Origin: Thiohalobacter thiocyanaticus | GTDB lineage: Bacteria > Pseudomonadota > Gammaproteobacteria > Thiohalobacterales > Thiohalobacteraceae | Reading direction: 5' to 3' | Assembly (NCBI RefSeq): GCF_003932505.1 | Contig: NZ_QZMU01000001.1 | Span: 2,613,001-2,677,000 of the forward strand | DNA length: 64,000 nucleotides | Shown here: positions 24,433-35,517 of the stretch, in pieces | Layout: every line of letters starts with the position of its first letter | How positions within the stretch are numbered: position 1 is the stretch's first letter | Position numbers and translations under genes: made by a program | Notes under the pieces: generated by a model | Databases searched by the model: none | What the model saw: only the letters and a program-made list of their open reading frames with translations | Told to the model about the DNA's origin: nothing

Positions 24433-24666
24433 ATAGCCACGAAATCCACCAAACCCACGAAAACAAGTGATATGGCATTGCCCTGGCGCTGCGCGCCGGT
24501 CAATGCAGAAACATCGGGGAAGCCCTGATCAGTCCGTCATGCCGGCGCAGGCCGGCATCCATATGGCTGATTCCCCTGGATCCCGGCCTGCGCCGGGATG
24601 ACGCAAAGGAAGATGATCAGGGTTTGCTCAGGAAATTTTCGTGGGTTTGGTGGGTTTCGTGGCTAT
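24433..24666. repeat. 31-bp inverted repeats enclosing a family B palindrome
   Basis: The left arm 24433-24463 (begins ATAGCCACGAAATCC) and right arm 24636-24666 (ends TTTCGTGGCTAT) are reverse complements with one mismatch in 31 bp. A family B repeat sits inside. The whole fills the gap between amiB and mutL and looks like a nested miniature element. Confidence 0.75.
24536..24602. repeat. Palindromic repeat, family B copy 2
   Basis: GTCATGCCGGCGCAGGCCGG then ATCC...GGATCCCGGCCTGCGCCGGGATGAC: two hairpins facing each other as in the other family B copies, located inside the larger inverted-repeat element. Confidence 0.85.
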
Positions 24667-24714
24667 CGTATCGATCAATTACGGGTCATGCCGCGGCTCT
24701 GATAAACTGGCGGC

Positions 24715-26511
24715 ATGTCCATCCGCCTGCTGCCCCCGCAACTGATCAACCAGATCGCCGCCGGCGAGGTGGTGGAGCGGCCGGCGTCGGTGATCAAGGA
24801 ACTGCTGGAGAACAGCCTGGATGCCGGCGCCCGCCAGATCGAGATCGACGTGGAGCAGGGCGGTAAGCGCCTGCTCCGGGTGCGCGACGACGGCACCGGC
24901 ATCCCGCGCGACGAGCTGGCCCTGGCCCTGTCGCGGCATGCCACCAGCAAGATCGCCAGCCTGGAGGAGCTCGAGCAGGTGGCCTCCCTGGGGTTTCGCG
25001 GCGAGGCCCTGCCCAGCATCGCCTCGGTCTCGCGCCTGAGCCTGAGTTCGCGCGCCCTGGATGCCGATACCGGCTGGACCGTCGAGGCCGACGGCTCCGA
25101 GCGGATCGAGGCGCCGCGCCCGGCGGCCCACCCGGTCGGCACCAGCGTCGAGGTGCGCGAACTGTTCTTCAACACCCCGGCCCGGCGCAAGTTCCTGCGC
25201 ACCGACACCACCGAGTACAAGCACATCGAGGACGTGGTGCGGCGCCTGGCCATGAGCCGGTTCTCGGTCGGTCTGACCCTGCGTCACAATCGCAAACAGG
25301 TGTTCCGGCTGCCGCCGGCCGGCACGCAGGAGGAAGCCGCCCGGCGCCTGGCGCGGCTGTGCGGGGCGCCCTTCGTCGACCACAGCCTGTATGTCAGCCA
25401 GCAGACCGGTGAGCTGCGTCTCAGCGGCTGGGTCGGTCTGCCGACCTTCTCCCGCAGCCAGGCCGACCTGCAGTATTTCTTCGTCAACGGCCGCATGGTG
25501 CGCGACAAGCTGATCACCCACGCCGTGCGCCAGGCCTACCAGGACGTGCTCTACCACGGCCGCCATCCGGCCTATGTCCTCTACTTCGAACTGGATCCGG
25601 CGCTGGTGGACGTGAACGTGCATCCGGCCAAGTCCGAGGTGCGCTTCCGTGACAGCCGCGCCATCCACGGTTTCATCTTCCAGGCCCTGCACCAGGCGCT
25701 GGCCGGGGTGCGGCCGGGGCAGGGACAGCCCGGCGAGGCCGCATTCGCCGCCCCCGCCCGTGAACCCGCCGCTCCGTCCCCCGCGCCGACGGCCCGGCAT
25801 CAGCAGGCCATACCGTTGCAGGCGCTGGAGCAGGTGGCCACCTATGCCGCGCTGCATCCCGCGGCGGCATCCGTGTCCGGGGCCGCTGCCATGCCGGAAA
25901 CCGTGGCGGATGCGGATGCAGTCGAGACCCCGCCGCTGGGCTACGCCCTGGGCCAGCTGCATGGTATCTACATCCTGTCCCAGAATGCCCGCGGGCTGGT
26001 GCTGGTCGACATGCATGCCGCCCACGAGCGCATCACCTACGAACGTCTCAAGACAGCGCACGCCGAGACCGGCATCCGCTCCCAGCCGCTGCTGGTGCCG
26101 GTCACGGTCAGCGTGAGCGAGCGCGAGGCCGCGCTGGCCGAGTCCGACCCCGGGGTGTTCCGCGAGCTGGGCTTCGAGGTCGACCGGCTGGGGCCGGAGC
26201 AGCTGGTGATCCGCCAGGTGCCCACCCTGCTGGCCGGGGCCGATGCCGCCGCCCTGGTGCGTGATGTGTTGTCCGATCTGCTCGAGCATGGCGTCAGCAC
26301 CCGGTTGCGCGAGGCCATGAACGACATCCTCTCCACCCTGGCCTGCCATGGCTCGGTGCGCGCCAACCGCCAGCTCACCCTGGCCGAGATGAATGCCCTG
26401 CTGCGCGACATGGAGCACACCGAGCGCAGCGGCCAGTGCAACCACGGCCGCCCGACCTGGGTGCAGTTCAGTCTGGCCGAACTCGACCGCCTGTTCCTGC
26501 GCGGCCAGTGA
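24715..26511 (+). CDS. mutL: DNA mismatch repair protein MutL
   Basis: This 598-residue GHKL ATPase couples MutS to downstream repair. N-terminal ATPase motifs are intact: [36 protein letters not shown] and [21 protein letters not shown] and [13 protein letters not shown] mark the end of that region (about residue 315). A Pro/Ala-rich linker (about 335-395) leads to the dimerisation domain. The metal-binding motif of endonuclease-type MutL (DQHAxxExxxYE) is replaced by [12 protein letters not shown], so like E. coli it is probably not a nuclease. The ribosome binding site is weak. Confidence 0.95.
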   Translation: MSIRLLPPQLINQIAAGEVVERPASVIKELLENSLDAGARQIEIDVEQGGKRLLRVRDDGTGIPRDELALALSRHATSKIASLEELEQVASLGFRGEALPSIASVSRLSLSSRALDADTGWTVEADGSERIEAPRPAAHPVGTSVEVRELFFNTPARRKFLRTDTTEYKHIEDVVRRLAMSRFSVGLTLRHNRKQVFRLPPAGTQEEAARRLARLCGAPFVDHSLYVSQQTGELRLSGWVGLPTFSRSQADLQYFFVNGRMVRDKLITHAVRQAYQDVLYHGRHPAYVLYFELDPALVDVNVHPAKSEVRFRDSRAIHGFIFQALHQALAGVRPGQGQPGEAAFAAPAREPAAPSPAPTARHQQAIPLQALEQVATYAALHPAAASVSGAAAMPETVADADAVETPPLGYALGQLHGIYILSQNARGLVLVDMHAAHERITYERLKTAHAETGIRSQPLLVPVTVSVSEREAALAESDPGVFRELGFEVDRLGPEQLVIRQVPTLLAGADAAALVRDVLSDLLEHGVSTRLREAMNDILSTLACHGSVRANRQLTLAEMNALLRDMEHTERSGQCNHGRPTWVQFSLAELDRLFLRGQ

Positions 26512-26518
26512 AGGGCTG

Positions 26519-27466
26519 ATGGAGCGGAGTTCCGAGCAGCCCGTGGTCTGCCTGATGGGGCCGACCGCCGCCGGCAAGACCGATCTGGCCGTGGCCCTGG
26601 TCGAAGCGTTGCCGCTGGAGATCGTCAGTGTCGACTCGGTGATGGTCTACCGCGACATGGATATCGGCAGCGCCAAACCCGATGCCGAGACCCTGCGCCG
26701 GGCCCCGCATCATCTGATCGATTTCCTCGACCCGGCCGAGGCCTATTCGGCCGCCCGCTTCGTCGCCGATGCCGAGCGCGCGATGGCCGCCATCCGTGCG
26801 CGTGGCCGCATCCCGCTGCTGGTCGGCGGTACCGGGTTGTATTTCCGCGCCCTGGAGCAGGGCCTGGCCCCGATGCCCGAGGCCAGCCCGGAACTGCGCG
26901 CGCAACTGGCGGCCGAACTGGCCGAGCGGGGCACGGCCGCCCTGCATGCCCGGCTGGCAGCGGTCGACCCCGAGGCCGCCGCGCGCATCCATCCCAACGA
27001 CCCCCAGCGCATCCAGCGGGCGCTGGAGGTGCATACCCTGACCGGTCGTCCCCAGAGCGAGTTCCACCGCGAACAGACCGCCCGCCGCGGGTCGGCCTGG
27101 CTCAAGCTGGTCATCGCGCCGGAGGCGCGCGGCTGGTTGCACGCGCGCATCGAACGCCGCTTCAACGCCATGCTGGAAGCGGGATTTGTGGACGAGGTGG
27201 AACATTTGTACCGCCGTGGTGATCTAAGCTCACAGATGCCGTCAATGCGCGCTGTCGGCTATCGCCAGGTGTGGCAGTATCTGGCGGGGGAATACGATTA
27301 TGAGGAAATGCGTCTACGGGGCGTGTATGCCACGCGTCAGTATGCCAAGCGTCAGCTGACCTGGCTGCGCGGTGAGCAGGACGCGGTCCGGTTCGCCGCC
27401 GGGCAGGCCGGCCACACGTCCCCGGCACGCGCCTGGCTGGCGCGGAAGCTGTCCGGCTGGATTTGA
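26519..27466 (+). CDS. miaA: tRNA dimethylallyltransferase
   Basis: This 315-residue enzyme adds the isopentenyl group to A37 of UNN-decoding tRNAs. The P-loop is [42 protein letters not shown] and [13 protein letters not shown] are family signatures. ATG 26519, preceded by AAGGG, is 7 bp after the mutL stop; the in-frame upstream extension lies inside mutL. In many relatives miaA is followed by hfq, as here. Confidence 0.95.
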   Translation: MERSSEQPVVCLMGPTAAGKTDLAVALVEALPLEIVSVDSVMVYRDMDIGSAKPDAETLRRAPHHLIDFLDPAEAYSAARFVADAERAMAAIRARGRIPLLVGGTGLYFRALEQGLAPMPEASPELRAQLAAELAERGTAALHARLAAVDPEAAARIHPNDPQRIQRALEVHTLTGRPQSEFHREQTARRGSAWLKLVIAPEARGWLHARIERRFNAMLEAGFVDEVEHLYRRGDLSSQMPSMRAVGYRQVWQYLAGEYDYEEMRLRGVYATRQYAKRQLTWLRGEQDAVRFAAGQAGHTSPARAWLARKLSGWI

Positions 27467-27508
27467 AAAAAGTTAATTTACATATACAGTTACAACTAAC
27501 TACACCAA

Positions 27509-27537
27509 TTGTGAAATGTCGCCATTATCGCTATGCT
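27509..27537 (+). promoter_or_regulatory. Candidate promoter of hfq
   Basis: TTGTGA (27509-27514), a 17-bp spacer and TATGCT (27532-27537) fit sigma-70. The predicted start leaves a leader of about 105 nt that contains two adjacent hairpins. Confidence 0.45.
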
Positions 27538-27555
27538 TAGGTCTGTATCGAACGC

Positions 27556-27586
27556 GTGAGAATGCCTCACCCCCGGTGCTCCGGGG
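27556..27586 (+). promoter_or_regulatory. Two stacked hairpins in the hfq leader
   Basis: GTGAG-AATGC-CTCAC (27556-27570) is followed with no gap by CCCCGG-TGCT-CCGGGG (27571-27586). No T-run follows, so this is not an intrinsic terminator; it could be an RNA stability or autoregulatory structure for hfq. Confidence 0.45.
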
Positions 27587-27650
27587 CCTCGAAGATAATG
27601 AAACAGCACAACAGCCCTGGCTGGCATAATTAGAAAAAAGGAGAATCAAG

Positions 27651-27923
27651 ATGTCGCGTGGTCAATCTTTACAGGAACCCTTTCTCAACACCCTGCGCAA
27701 GGAACGGATCCCTGTATCCATCTATCTGGTCAACGGCATCAAGCTGCAGGGCCAGATCGAATCCTTCGACCAGTTTGTCGTGTTGCTCAAGAACAGCGTC
27801 AGCCAGATGGTCTACAAGCACGCCATCTCCACCGTGGTGCCGGCCCGTAATGTCCGGCTGACCAGTAACGGTGGCAACGGCGGCCCGGCGGCCGATGAAG
27901 GACCCGAGCCCGGGAATGTCTGA
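27651..27923 (+). CDS. hfq: RNA chaperone Hfq
   Basis: This 90-residue Sm-like protein forms hexamers and pairs small RNAs with mRNAs. The Sm1 motif ([19 protein letters not shown]) and Sm2 motif ([10 protein letters not shown]) are canonical, as is the N-terminus [15 protein letters not shown]. The acidic/Gly tail after residue 70 is short. The ribosome binding site is AAGGAG. Confidence 0.98.
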   Translation: MSRGQSLQEPFLNTLRKERIPVSIYLVNGIKLQGQIESFDQFVVLLKNSVSQMVYKHAISTVVPARNVRLTSNGGNGGPAADEGPEPGNV

Positions 27924-27943
27924 TCGTTCCAACGCCATGCGGG

Positions 27944-29272
27944 GTGCGTTCCTTGTTTGAACGCCCCCGTCACGGTGAACGCGCGCTGCTGGTTCATCTT
28001 TTCCTTCCCCAGGACAAAGACCAGGAAGATATCGACGAATTCGAGGAACTGGCCCGTTCGGCCGGCGCCGAGGTACTGGCTGTCGTCACCGCCACCCGTT
28101 CCAGCCCCCATCCCAAGTATTTCGTCGGCACCGGCAAGGCCGAGGAGATCCGCGAACGGGTCGAGGCCGAGGGGGCCGAACTGGTGCTGTTCAATCACGC
28201 CCTCAGTCCCAGCCAGGAACGCAACCTGGAGCAGCTGCTCAAGTGCCGGGTGCTGGATCGCACCGGCCTGATCCTGGACATCTTCGCCCAGCGCGCCCGT
28301 TCGCACGAAGGCAAGCTGCAGGTGGAACTGGCCCAGCTGCGGCATCTGTCCACCCGCCTGGTGCGCGGCTGGACCCACCTGGAGCGGCAGAAGGGCGGTA
28401 TCGGCCTCAGGGGACCGGGCGAGACCCAGCTGGAGACCGACCGCCGTTTGCTCGGCGAGCGCATCAAGCAGCTCAGTCGCCGGCTGGACAAGGTCCAGCG
28501 CCAGCGGGCCCAGGGGCGGCGCGCCCGCAGCCGGGCCGAGGTGCCCACGGTATCGCTGGTCGGCTATACCAATGCCGGCAAGTCGACCCTGTTCAATGCC
28601 CTGACCACCGCCGAGGTGTATGCCGCCGATCAGCTGTTCGCCACACTCGATCCGACCCTGCGCCGGGTCGAGCTGCCGGGGCTGGGCGAGGCGCTGCTCG
28701 CCGACACCGTCGGGTTCATCCGCCATCTGCCGCACGACCTGGTGGCCGCCTTCCGCTCCACCCTGGAGGAGACGCGCGAGGCCGACCTGCTGCTGCACGT
28801 GGTGGATGTGCACGACGAGGCCAGCCGGGAGCGGATCGAGGAGGTCGATGCGGTGCTGGCGGAGATCGAGGCCGGCGAGGTGCCGCAGCTGCGGGTCTAT
28901 AACAAGATCGACCTGGCCGGCCTGGATCCGCAGCTGGAGCGTGACAGCGAGGGCCGACCGCGCGCGGTCCGGGTCTCGGCGCAGACGGGCGCAGGGCTGG
29001 ACCTGCTGCGCGAGGCCCTGGCCGAACGCCTGAGCAGCGGCATCGCCCGCGGCTGGGTCTGTATCCCGCCCCAGGCCGGCCGCGCCCGGGCGGAGTTCTT
29101 TCAGCGCCATGCCGTGCAGCGGGAAGAGACCGACAGTGCCGGTCGGACCTGGTTGCTGATCCAGATGCCGCGCGCCGACTATCAGCGCCTGTGCGCCCGC
29201 ACCGGGCTGGTGGAGGAATTACACCCGGAAGACACGCGGGATAACCTTGCGACTGTCAGCCATGGCCCATAA
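27944..29272 (+). CDS. hflX: GTPase HflX
   Basis: This roughly 440-residue ribosome-associated GTPase splits stalled ribosomes. The N-terminal HflX domain (about 10-195) contains YFVGTGKAEEI and GPGETQLETDRR. The GTPase domain has G1 GYTNAGKSTLFNAL, DQLFATLDPT, DTVGFIRHLP and NKID. GTG 27944 opens the longest frame, but TTG 27953 would give the usual MFER-type N-terminus and is equally likely. The gene follows hfq as in E. coli. Confidence 0.95.
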   Translation: MRSLFERPRHGERALLVHLFLPQDKDQEDIDEFEELARSAGAEVLAVVTATRSSPHPKYFVGTGKAEEIRERVEAEGAELVLFNHALSPSQERNLEQLLKCRVLDRTGLILDIFAQRARSHEGKLQVELAQLRHLSTRLVRGWTHLERQKGGIGLRGPGETQLETDRRLLGERIKQLSRRLDKVQRQRAQGRRARSRAEVPTVSLVGYTNAGKSTLFNALTTAEVYAADQLFATLDPTLRRVELPGLGEALLADTVGFIRHLPHDLVAAFRSTLEETREADLLLHVVDVHDEASRERIEEVDAVLAEIEAGEVPQLRVYNKIDLAGLDPQLERDSEGRPRAVRVSAQTGAGLDLLREALAERLSSGIARGWVCIPPQAGRARAEFFQRHAVQREETDSAGRTWLLIQMPRADYQRLCARTGLVEELHPEDTRDNLATVSHGP

Positions 29273-29420
29273 AATCAGCGCTTTGTGCTTTCGAATGAAG
29301 CGGTCCACCGGCTCGCCCGGTTACGCGCGGGCGCAGCAAGCCAGCATCTAAGCGACTGTTAATGCGGAATAAGCCTACTGTCGGGCGTGAGCCCGGCGAC
29401 CTGCAACGGAGATAATCGGC

Positions 29421-30567
29421 ATGGCGTGGAACGAACCCGGCGGCGGCAATCGGGACCCCTGGGGCGGACGTGGCAACGACCAGGGTCCGCCCGATCTCGA
29501 TGAAGTCGTGCGCAAGATGCAGGACAAGTTCGGCGGCCTGTTCGGTGGCCGCAAGGGTTCGGGCGGCGGCGGTGCCGGCCGGGGCACCGGTGGTTTCGGT
29601 ATCGGGCTGATCATCGGTCTGGCCGTGCTGGTATGGCTGGCCTCCGGCATCTACATCGTCGACGAGGCCGAGCGCGGCGTGGTGCTGCGCTTCGGCGAGT
29701 ACCAGAAGACGGTCGGCCCCGGTCCGCACTGGCACATTCCCTATCCGGTCGATTCGGTGCTCGAGGTCAATGTGGATGCCCTGCGCACCACCCAGCACAG
29801 CGCCCAGATGCTGACCAAGGACGAGAACCTGATGCGGGTCGGTCTGTCGGTGCAGTATCAGGTCAAGAACGCCGAGAACTACCTGTTCAATGTGCGCAAT
29901 GCCGATTACACCCTCAAGGAGGCGCTGGAAAGCGCCGTGCGCGAGGTGATCGGCTCCAAGACCCTGGATGACATCCTCAGTGAGAGCGGTGGCCGTCTGG
30001 TGCTGGTCAACGAGACCCAGGAACACATGCAGAACCTGCTGGACCGATACGGCGCCGGGCTGCAGGTGGTCAAGGCCAACCTGGAAAGCGCCCAGCCGCC
30101 GCAGGAGGTGCAGGGCGCGTTCGAGGATGCCATCAAGGCGCGCGAGGATCAGGACCGGCTGAAGAAACGCGCGCGAGGCCTATGCCCGCGACATCATCCC
30201 CAAGGCCGAGGGTACCGCCCAGGGCCTGATCGAGGAGGCCGAGGCCTACAAGCAGCAGGTCACCTCTCAGGCACAGGGTGAGACCAGCCGTTTTCTCCAG
30301 ACCCTGGCCGAGTACAAACTTGCCCCGGACGTGACCCGCAAGCGCATGTACATCGAAAGCATCCAGAACGTGCTGCAGAACACCAGCAAGGTGATGGTGC
30401 CGGCCGACCAGGGCAACAACATCATGTACCTGCCGCTGGACCAGCTGCTCCGGCATGCCCCCGGTGCCGCCTCCGGCCAGAACCAGTATGACGTCGATGG
30501 CTATCGCCTGCCGTCCTCGTCCGGTCAGAGCGATTCCGGCAACAACAAGCTCAGGGAGGGCAGGTAA
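29421..30567 (+). pseudogene. hflK: hflK, FtsH-modulating membrane protease subunit, frameshifted
   Basis: The N-terminal 250 codons read as HflK: a Gly-rich cytoplasmic segment, one membrane helix (GLIIGLAVLVWLASGIYIV) and the SPFH/band-7 domain. At 30165-30167 the run GAAAC shifts the frame. With one A fewer, the text continues LKNAREAYARDIIP... and IEEAEAYKQQ to a TAA at 30565-30567. As written, the first frame ends at 30281 in unrelated sequence. The repaired stop overlaps the hflC start (TAATG), which argues that the second frame is the real C-terminus. Either a natural mutation or a sequence error; the product would be about 381 residues. Confidence 0.85.
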
Positions 30568-31439
30568 TGGCTGCCATGCGTTTTCCGCTTCTGATCGTTC
30601 TCGTCATCGTCCTGGTGCTCGGCTATCTGTCGCTGTTCACCGTCGACGAGCGCGAGAAGGCCATCATGTTCCGCCTGGGCGAGATCGTGCGTTCCGACTT
30701 CGAGCCGGGGTTGCACCTGAAAATGCCCATCATCAACAATGTGCGCAAGTTCGACTCGCGGGTGCTGACCCTGGATTCGCGCCCGGAGCAGATCCTCACC
30801 GGCGAGAAGAAGAACGTCCTCGTCGACTATTACGTCAAGTGGCGCATCGAGCAGGTCGAGGAGTACTACCGCTCTTTCGGCGGGCGTGAGTCCGACGCTC
30901 TCTCGCGCATGGCTCAGACCATCAAGGACGGCCTGCAGGCCGAACTCGGCAACCGCACCATCCGCGAAGTGGTCTCCGACGAGCGTACTCAGATCATGCG
31001 CAATGTTGCCACCAAGGCCGACGAAAAGATGGCCCCGTTCGGCATCGACATCATCGACGTGCGCATCAAGCAGATCGAGCTGCCGGCCAACGTGGCCACC
31101 TCGGTGTTCGATCGCATGCGTGCCGAACGCGAGCGCATCGCCAAGGAGCACCGGGCCGAGGGCGAGAAGGCCGCGCGCATCATCCGTGCCCGGGCCGACC
31201 GTGAGCGCACCGAGTTGCTGGCCGATGCCCGTCGCCAGGCCGAGGAGCTTCGGGGTACAGGCGATGCCCAGGCCACCCGGATCTATGCCGAGGCATTCTC
31301 CCAGGACGAGAGCTTCTTCGACTTCTACCGCAGCATGCAGGCCTATCGCGAGTCCTTCGCCAGCAAACAGGATATCCTGCTGCTGCAACCGGATTCGGAA
31401 TTCTTCCAGTACTTTTCGGGCAGCGCGCAAGGCCGCTGA
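30567..31439 (+). CDS. hflC: HflC, FtsH-modulating membrane protein
   Basis: This 290-residue SPFH/band-7 protein is partner of HflK and forms the periplasmic-side cage around the FtsH protease. One N-terminal membrane helix (LLIVLVIVLVLGYLSLF) is followed by the band-7 domain (about 20-215) and a charged coiled coil (ERIAKEHRAEGEKAARII). Its ATG shares bases with the hflK stop, so the pair is translationally coupled. Confidence 0.95.
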   Translation: MAAMRFPLLIVLVIVLVLGYLSLFTVDEREKAIMFRLGEIVRSDFEPGLHLKMPIINNVRKFDSRVLTLDSRPEQILTGEKKNVLVDYYVKWRIEQVEEYYRSFGGRESDALSRMAQTIKDGLQAELGNRTIREVVSDERTQIMRNVATKADEKMAPFGIDIIDVRIKQIELPANVATSVFDRMRAERERIAKEHRAEGEKAARIIRARADRERTELLADARRQAEELRGTGDAQATRIYAEAFSQDESFFDFYRSMQAYRESFASKQDILLLQPDSEFFQYFSGSAQGR

Positions 31440-31503
31440 GCGGACGGTCCCGGTCGCAGCACCACCGCGCCGGGCCTCTGCCCGGCCGGATGGATGAGCC
31501 CCA

Positions 31504-31689
31504 ATGTGGAATGAACTGCTGATCGCGCTGGCGCTGATGCTGGTCATCGAGGGGGTGCTGCCCTTTCTCAGTCCTGACACATTCCGGCGTACACTGGTTA
31601 CACTTGTGCGCCTGGACGACCGCGGCCTGCGTCTGACCGGGCTGGTGAGCATGCTGATCGGCCTGGCGCTGCTGTACTGGATTCACTGA
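31504..31689 (+). CDS. DUF2065-family small membrane protein (YjeT-like)
   Basis: This 61-residue protein has two hydrophobic helices (LLIALALMLVIEGVLPFL and LVSMLIGLALLYWI). The EGxLPF turn is the family mark. Members sit between hflC and purA in many gammaproteobacteria, as here; function is unknown. Confidence 0.9.
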   Translation: MWNELLIALALMLVIEGVLPFLSPDTFRRTLVTLVRLDDRGLRLTGLVSMLIGLALLYWIH

Positions 31690-31703
31690 AAAAGTAGAAA
31701 CTC

Positions 31704-32882
31704 ATGAGCGCGATCAATCACTGGCTGTTGCCCGAAGGCATCGAGGAGGTCCTGCCCGAGCAGGCCTGGCGCATCGAGCAGCTGCGCCGCTGTCTGTTGG
31801 ATACCTACCGCAGCTGGGGCTATCAACTGATCATCCCGCCGATGATCGAGTTCCTGGAGTCCCTGCTCACCGGTGCCGGCAACGACCTGGATCTGCAGAC
31901 CTTCAAACTGATCGACCAGCAGAGTGGACGCATGCTGGGGCTGCGCGCCGACATGACGCCACAGGCCGCCCGCATTGACGCCCATTCGCTCAAGCGCGAG
32001 GCGCCGACCCGGTTGTGCTACCTGGGCTCGGTGCTGCACACCCGACCGGACGGCTTCGCCGGTTCGCGTTCGCCGTTGCAGGTCGGCGCCGAGTTGTTCG
32101 GCCACGCCGGCATGGAAAGCGACATCGAGATTATCGGCCTGATGCTGGAAACACTGCGTCTGACCGGTATCGAGGAGGTGCACATGGACCTCGGCCACGT
32201 GGGTATCTTCCGAGGCCTGGCGCGTGCCGCCGGACTGGGGCCCGACGCTGAGGCCGACCTGTTCGACGTGCTGCAGCGCAAGGCCATCCCCGAGATCGAG
32301 GGCCTGCTCGGCGGCATGGATCTGAGCGGGAGCCAGGGCGAGGCCTTCGCCCGGCTGGCCGAACTGCACGGCGGGCGCGAGGTGCTGGAACGCGCGCGGG
32401 AACTGTACCGCGACATTGCGCAGGTGCAGGCCGCGCTCGACAATCTGGCTGCCATTGGCGAAACGGTGCATGCGCGCTGGCCGCAGCTGCCGGTCAATTA
32501 TGATCTGGCCGAGCTGCGCGGTTATGCCTATCAGACCGGCGTGGTATTCGCCGCCTTCACCCCCGGCTGCGGCCAGGAGGTGGCGCGCGGCGGACGCTAT
32601 GACAAGATCGGCGAGATCTTCGGTCGCGCCCGTCCGGCCACCGGCTTCAGCGCCGATCTGAAAACCCTCATGGCGCTGAGCCGGCTGGAGAGTCCGGCCG
32701 CCGGCGCGATCTACGCCCCGGCACAGGACGATGCCGGGCTTGCGGCGCGGGTGCGCGAGCTGCGCGCTCAGGGCGAGCAGGTGATCCAGGGGCTGCCGGG
32801 GGAGGCGGGCGATCCGCAGTCCCTGGGCTGCGACCGGCGGCTGGAACTGCGCGACAGTGTCTGGGAAGTCCGGGAATTATAG
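31704..32882 (+). CDS. hisZ: ATP phosphoribosyltransferase regulatory subunit HisZ
   Basis: This 392-residue histidyl-tRNA-synthetase paralogue is required by short-form HisG for the first step of histidine synthesis. Class II synthetase-like motifs are present (LRADMTPQAARID, VGAELFGHAG). YDLAELRGYAYQTGVVF and GGRYDKIGEIFG replace the tRNA-charging motif region. No anticodon-binding domain of full HisRS is seen. The location between the hflC region and purA is usual in Pseudomonas-like genomes. Confidence 0.92.
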   Translation: MSAINHWLLPEGIEEVLPEQAWRIEQLRRCLLDTYRSWGYQLIIPPMIEFLESLLTGAGNDLDLQTFKLIDQQSGRMLGLRADMTPQAARIDAHSLKREAPTRLCYLGSVLHTRPDGFAGSRSPLQVGAELFGHAGMESDIEIIGLMLETLRLTGIEEVHMDLGHVGIFRGLARAAGLGPDAEADLFDVLQRKAIPEIEGLLGGMDLSGSQGEAFARLAELHGGREVLERARELYRDIAQVQAALDNLAAIGETVHARWPQLPVNYDLAELRGYAYQTGVVFAAFTPGCGQEVARGGRYDKIGEIFGRARPATGFSADLKTLMALSRLESPAAGAIYAPAQDDAGLAARVRELRAQGEQVIQGLPGEAGDPQSLGCDRRLELRDSVWEVREL

Positions 32883-32905
32883 GAAACGCTGGTTATTTTC
32901 TTACC

Positions 32906-32981
32906 GTCATTCCCGCGAAGGCGGGAATCCAGTGCCCGGCAGAGCAGGCGCACGCTGGATCCCCGCCTTCGCGGGGATGAC
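32906..32981. repeat. Palindromic repeat, family B copy 3
   Basis: GTCATTCCCGCGAAGGCGGG...CCCCGCCTTCGCGGGGATGAC fills the gap between hisZ and purA; both halves are hairpins. Confidence 0.85.
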
Positions 32982-32995
32982 GCGGTCAAAGTTAA

Positions 32996-34336
<1,341 letters not shown>

Positions 34337-34396
34337 AGCGCAGGCATCCGACTATACTTGCTGTCACGGGGATGGCCTGAAGGAGAGAGACAGATC

Positions 34397-35416
34397 ATGA
34401 TCCGCCTGCTGCGTACCCTGCTGCTGGGGCTGTGCCTGACCCAGGTCGCCCTGCCGACAGCCGCCGAGCCGGTGGCTACGCCCTACGGCGAGGTCAGCCT
34501 GCCCATGGAACTGCATCAGGTGCCCGGGGCGCCGGTCTATTACCTGATCGGATTGTCGGGGGTGCCGGGCGCGGAGAACGAGGGACATACCTCCAATGCC
34601 GGTTTCGTGGTCACCGATGCCGGCGTGGTTGTCTTCGACGCCCTCGGCACCCCGGCGTTGGGCTACCGCATGCTGCAGCGCATTCGCGAAGTCACCGATC
34701 AGCCGATCGAACGCATCATCGTCAGTCACTACCATGCCGACCATATCTACGGCCTGCAGGCCTTCGAGGAGCATGCCGGTGATCCGCCGGTGTGGGCGCA
34801 GCAACTGGCCCTGGGCTATGTCGGTGGTTCCAGCGCCAGCCAGGGCGAGGATGCCGAACGGCGGCTGGCGCAGCGCCGCGAGGCCCTGTTCCCCTGGGTG
34901 GACGAGCGCACCCATATCGTCGCGCCCGACCATACCTTCGAAAAGGAACTGCGCTTCGAGGTCGGCGGCGTGGACTTCCTGGTCCGGCACCTGGGCCCGA
35001 GCCACGCGCCGGGTGACAGCATCATGCTGGTCGAGGATCACGGGGTGCTGTTCAGTGGCGATGTCATCTACCAGGGCCGGGTGCCGTTCCTGGACAGTCC
35101 CCAGACCGATAGTGCCCGCTGGCTGGAGGGACTGGACTATCTCACCTCACTGGAGCCGGCGCCGCGCTTCATCATTCCCGGTCACGGTGATGCCTCCTCC
35201 AATCCCGAACAGGCGGTACGTGCTACCCGCGACTACATCCGCTATGTGCGCGAGGCGATGCGCAAGGCGGTGGCTGACTTCATGACCTTCGACGAGGCCT
35301 ATGCCCAGACCGACTGGTCAGACTACGAACACCTGCCGGCCTTCGATGCCAGTAACCGGGGCAATGCCTATCGCATCTTCCTGGAGCTGGAGGCGGCCGC
35401 GTTCGGCGGTGAGTGA
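34397..35416 (+). CDS. Exported MBL-fold metallohydrolase
   Basis: This 339-residue metallo-beta-lactamase-fold protein has a signal peptide (ends near LPTAAEP). The metal site HxHxDH is SHYHADHIYG; further ligands are in GPSHAPGD, FSGDVIYQG and IPGHGD. It resembles the SoxH/quinoprotein-relay type of periplasmic hydrolases. ATG 34397 follows AGGAGAGAG. It occupies, with tRNA-Leu, the place where nsrR lies in E. coli between purA and rnr. The substrate is unknown. Confidence 0.85.
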   Translation: MIRLLRTLLLGLCLTQVALPTAAEPVATPYGEVSLPMELHQVPGAPVYYLIGLSGVPGAENEGHTSNAGFVVTDAGVVVFDALGTPALGYRMLQRIREVTDQPIERIIVSHYHADHIYGLQAFEEHAGDPPVWAQQLALGYVGGSSASQGEDAERRLAQRREALFPWVDERTHIVAPDHTFEKELRFEVGGVDFLVRHLGPSHAPGDSIMLVEDHGVLFSGDVIYQGRVPFLDSPQTDSARWLEGLDYLTSLEPAPRFIIPGHGDASSNPEQAVRATRDYIRYVREAMRKAVADFMTFDEAYAQTDWSDYEHLPAFDASNRGNAYRIFLELEAAAFGGE

Positions 35417-35422
35417 AACGAC

Positions 35423-35455
35423 AACGGGGCGGATCGCTTGCGCGTCCGCCCCGTT
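35423..35455. other. Perfect 11-bp hairpin between the MBL gene and tRNA-Leu
   Basis: AACGGGGCGGA (35423-35433) pairs with TCCGCCCCGTT (35445-35455). On the plus strand an A-run, not a T-run, follows, and on the minus strand the T-run precedes the stem. It is therefore not a standard intrinsic terminator, though it may protect RNA ends from both convergent transcripts. Confidence 0.6.
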
Positions 35456-35517
35456 AAAAAACACTTTTGGAACAACTAGTTGTGCTTACCACAGCCGTCT
35501 GCTATGGTGCGATGATT

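Noticed and set aside
24679-26577. 632-codon minus-strand open frame opposite mutL
   Set aside because: Antisense shadow of mutL; no recognisable domain.
30150-30290. Programmed ribosomal frameshift in hflK
   Set aside because: The shift needed skips one base at AAGAAAC. There is no slippery heptamer, internal Shine-Dalgarno or evident stimulatory hairpin, and HflK is not known to use frameshifting. Mutation or sequence error is simpler.
35423-35455. Intrinsic terminator for tRNA-Leu or the MBL gene
   Set aside because: The stem is perfect, but the T-run is on the wrong side for both strands; kept only as a hairpin.
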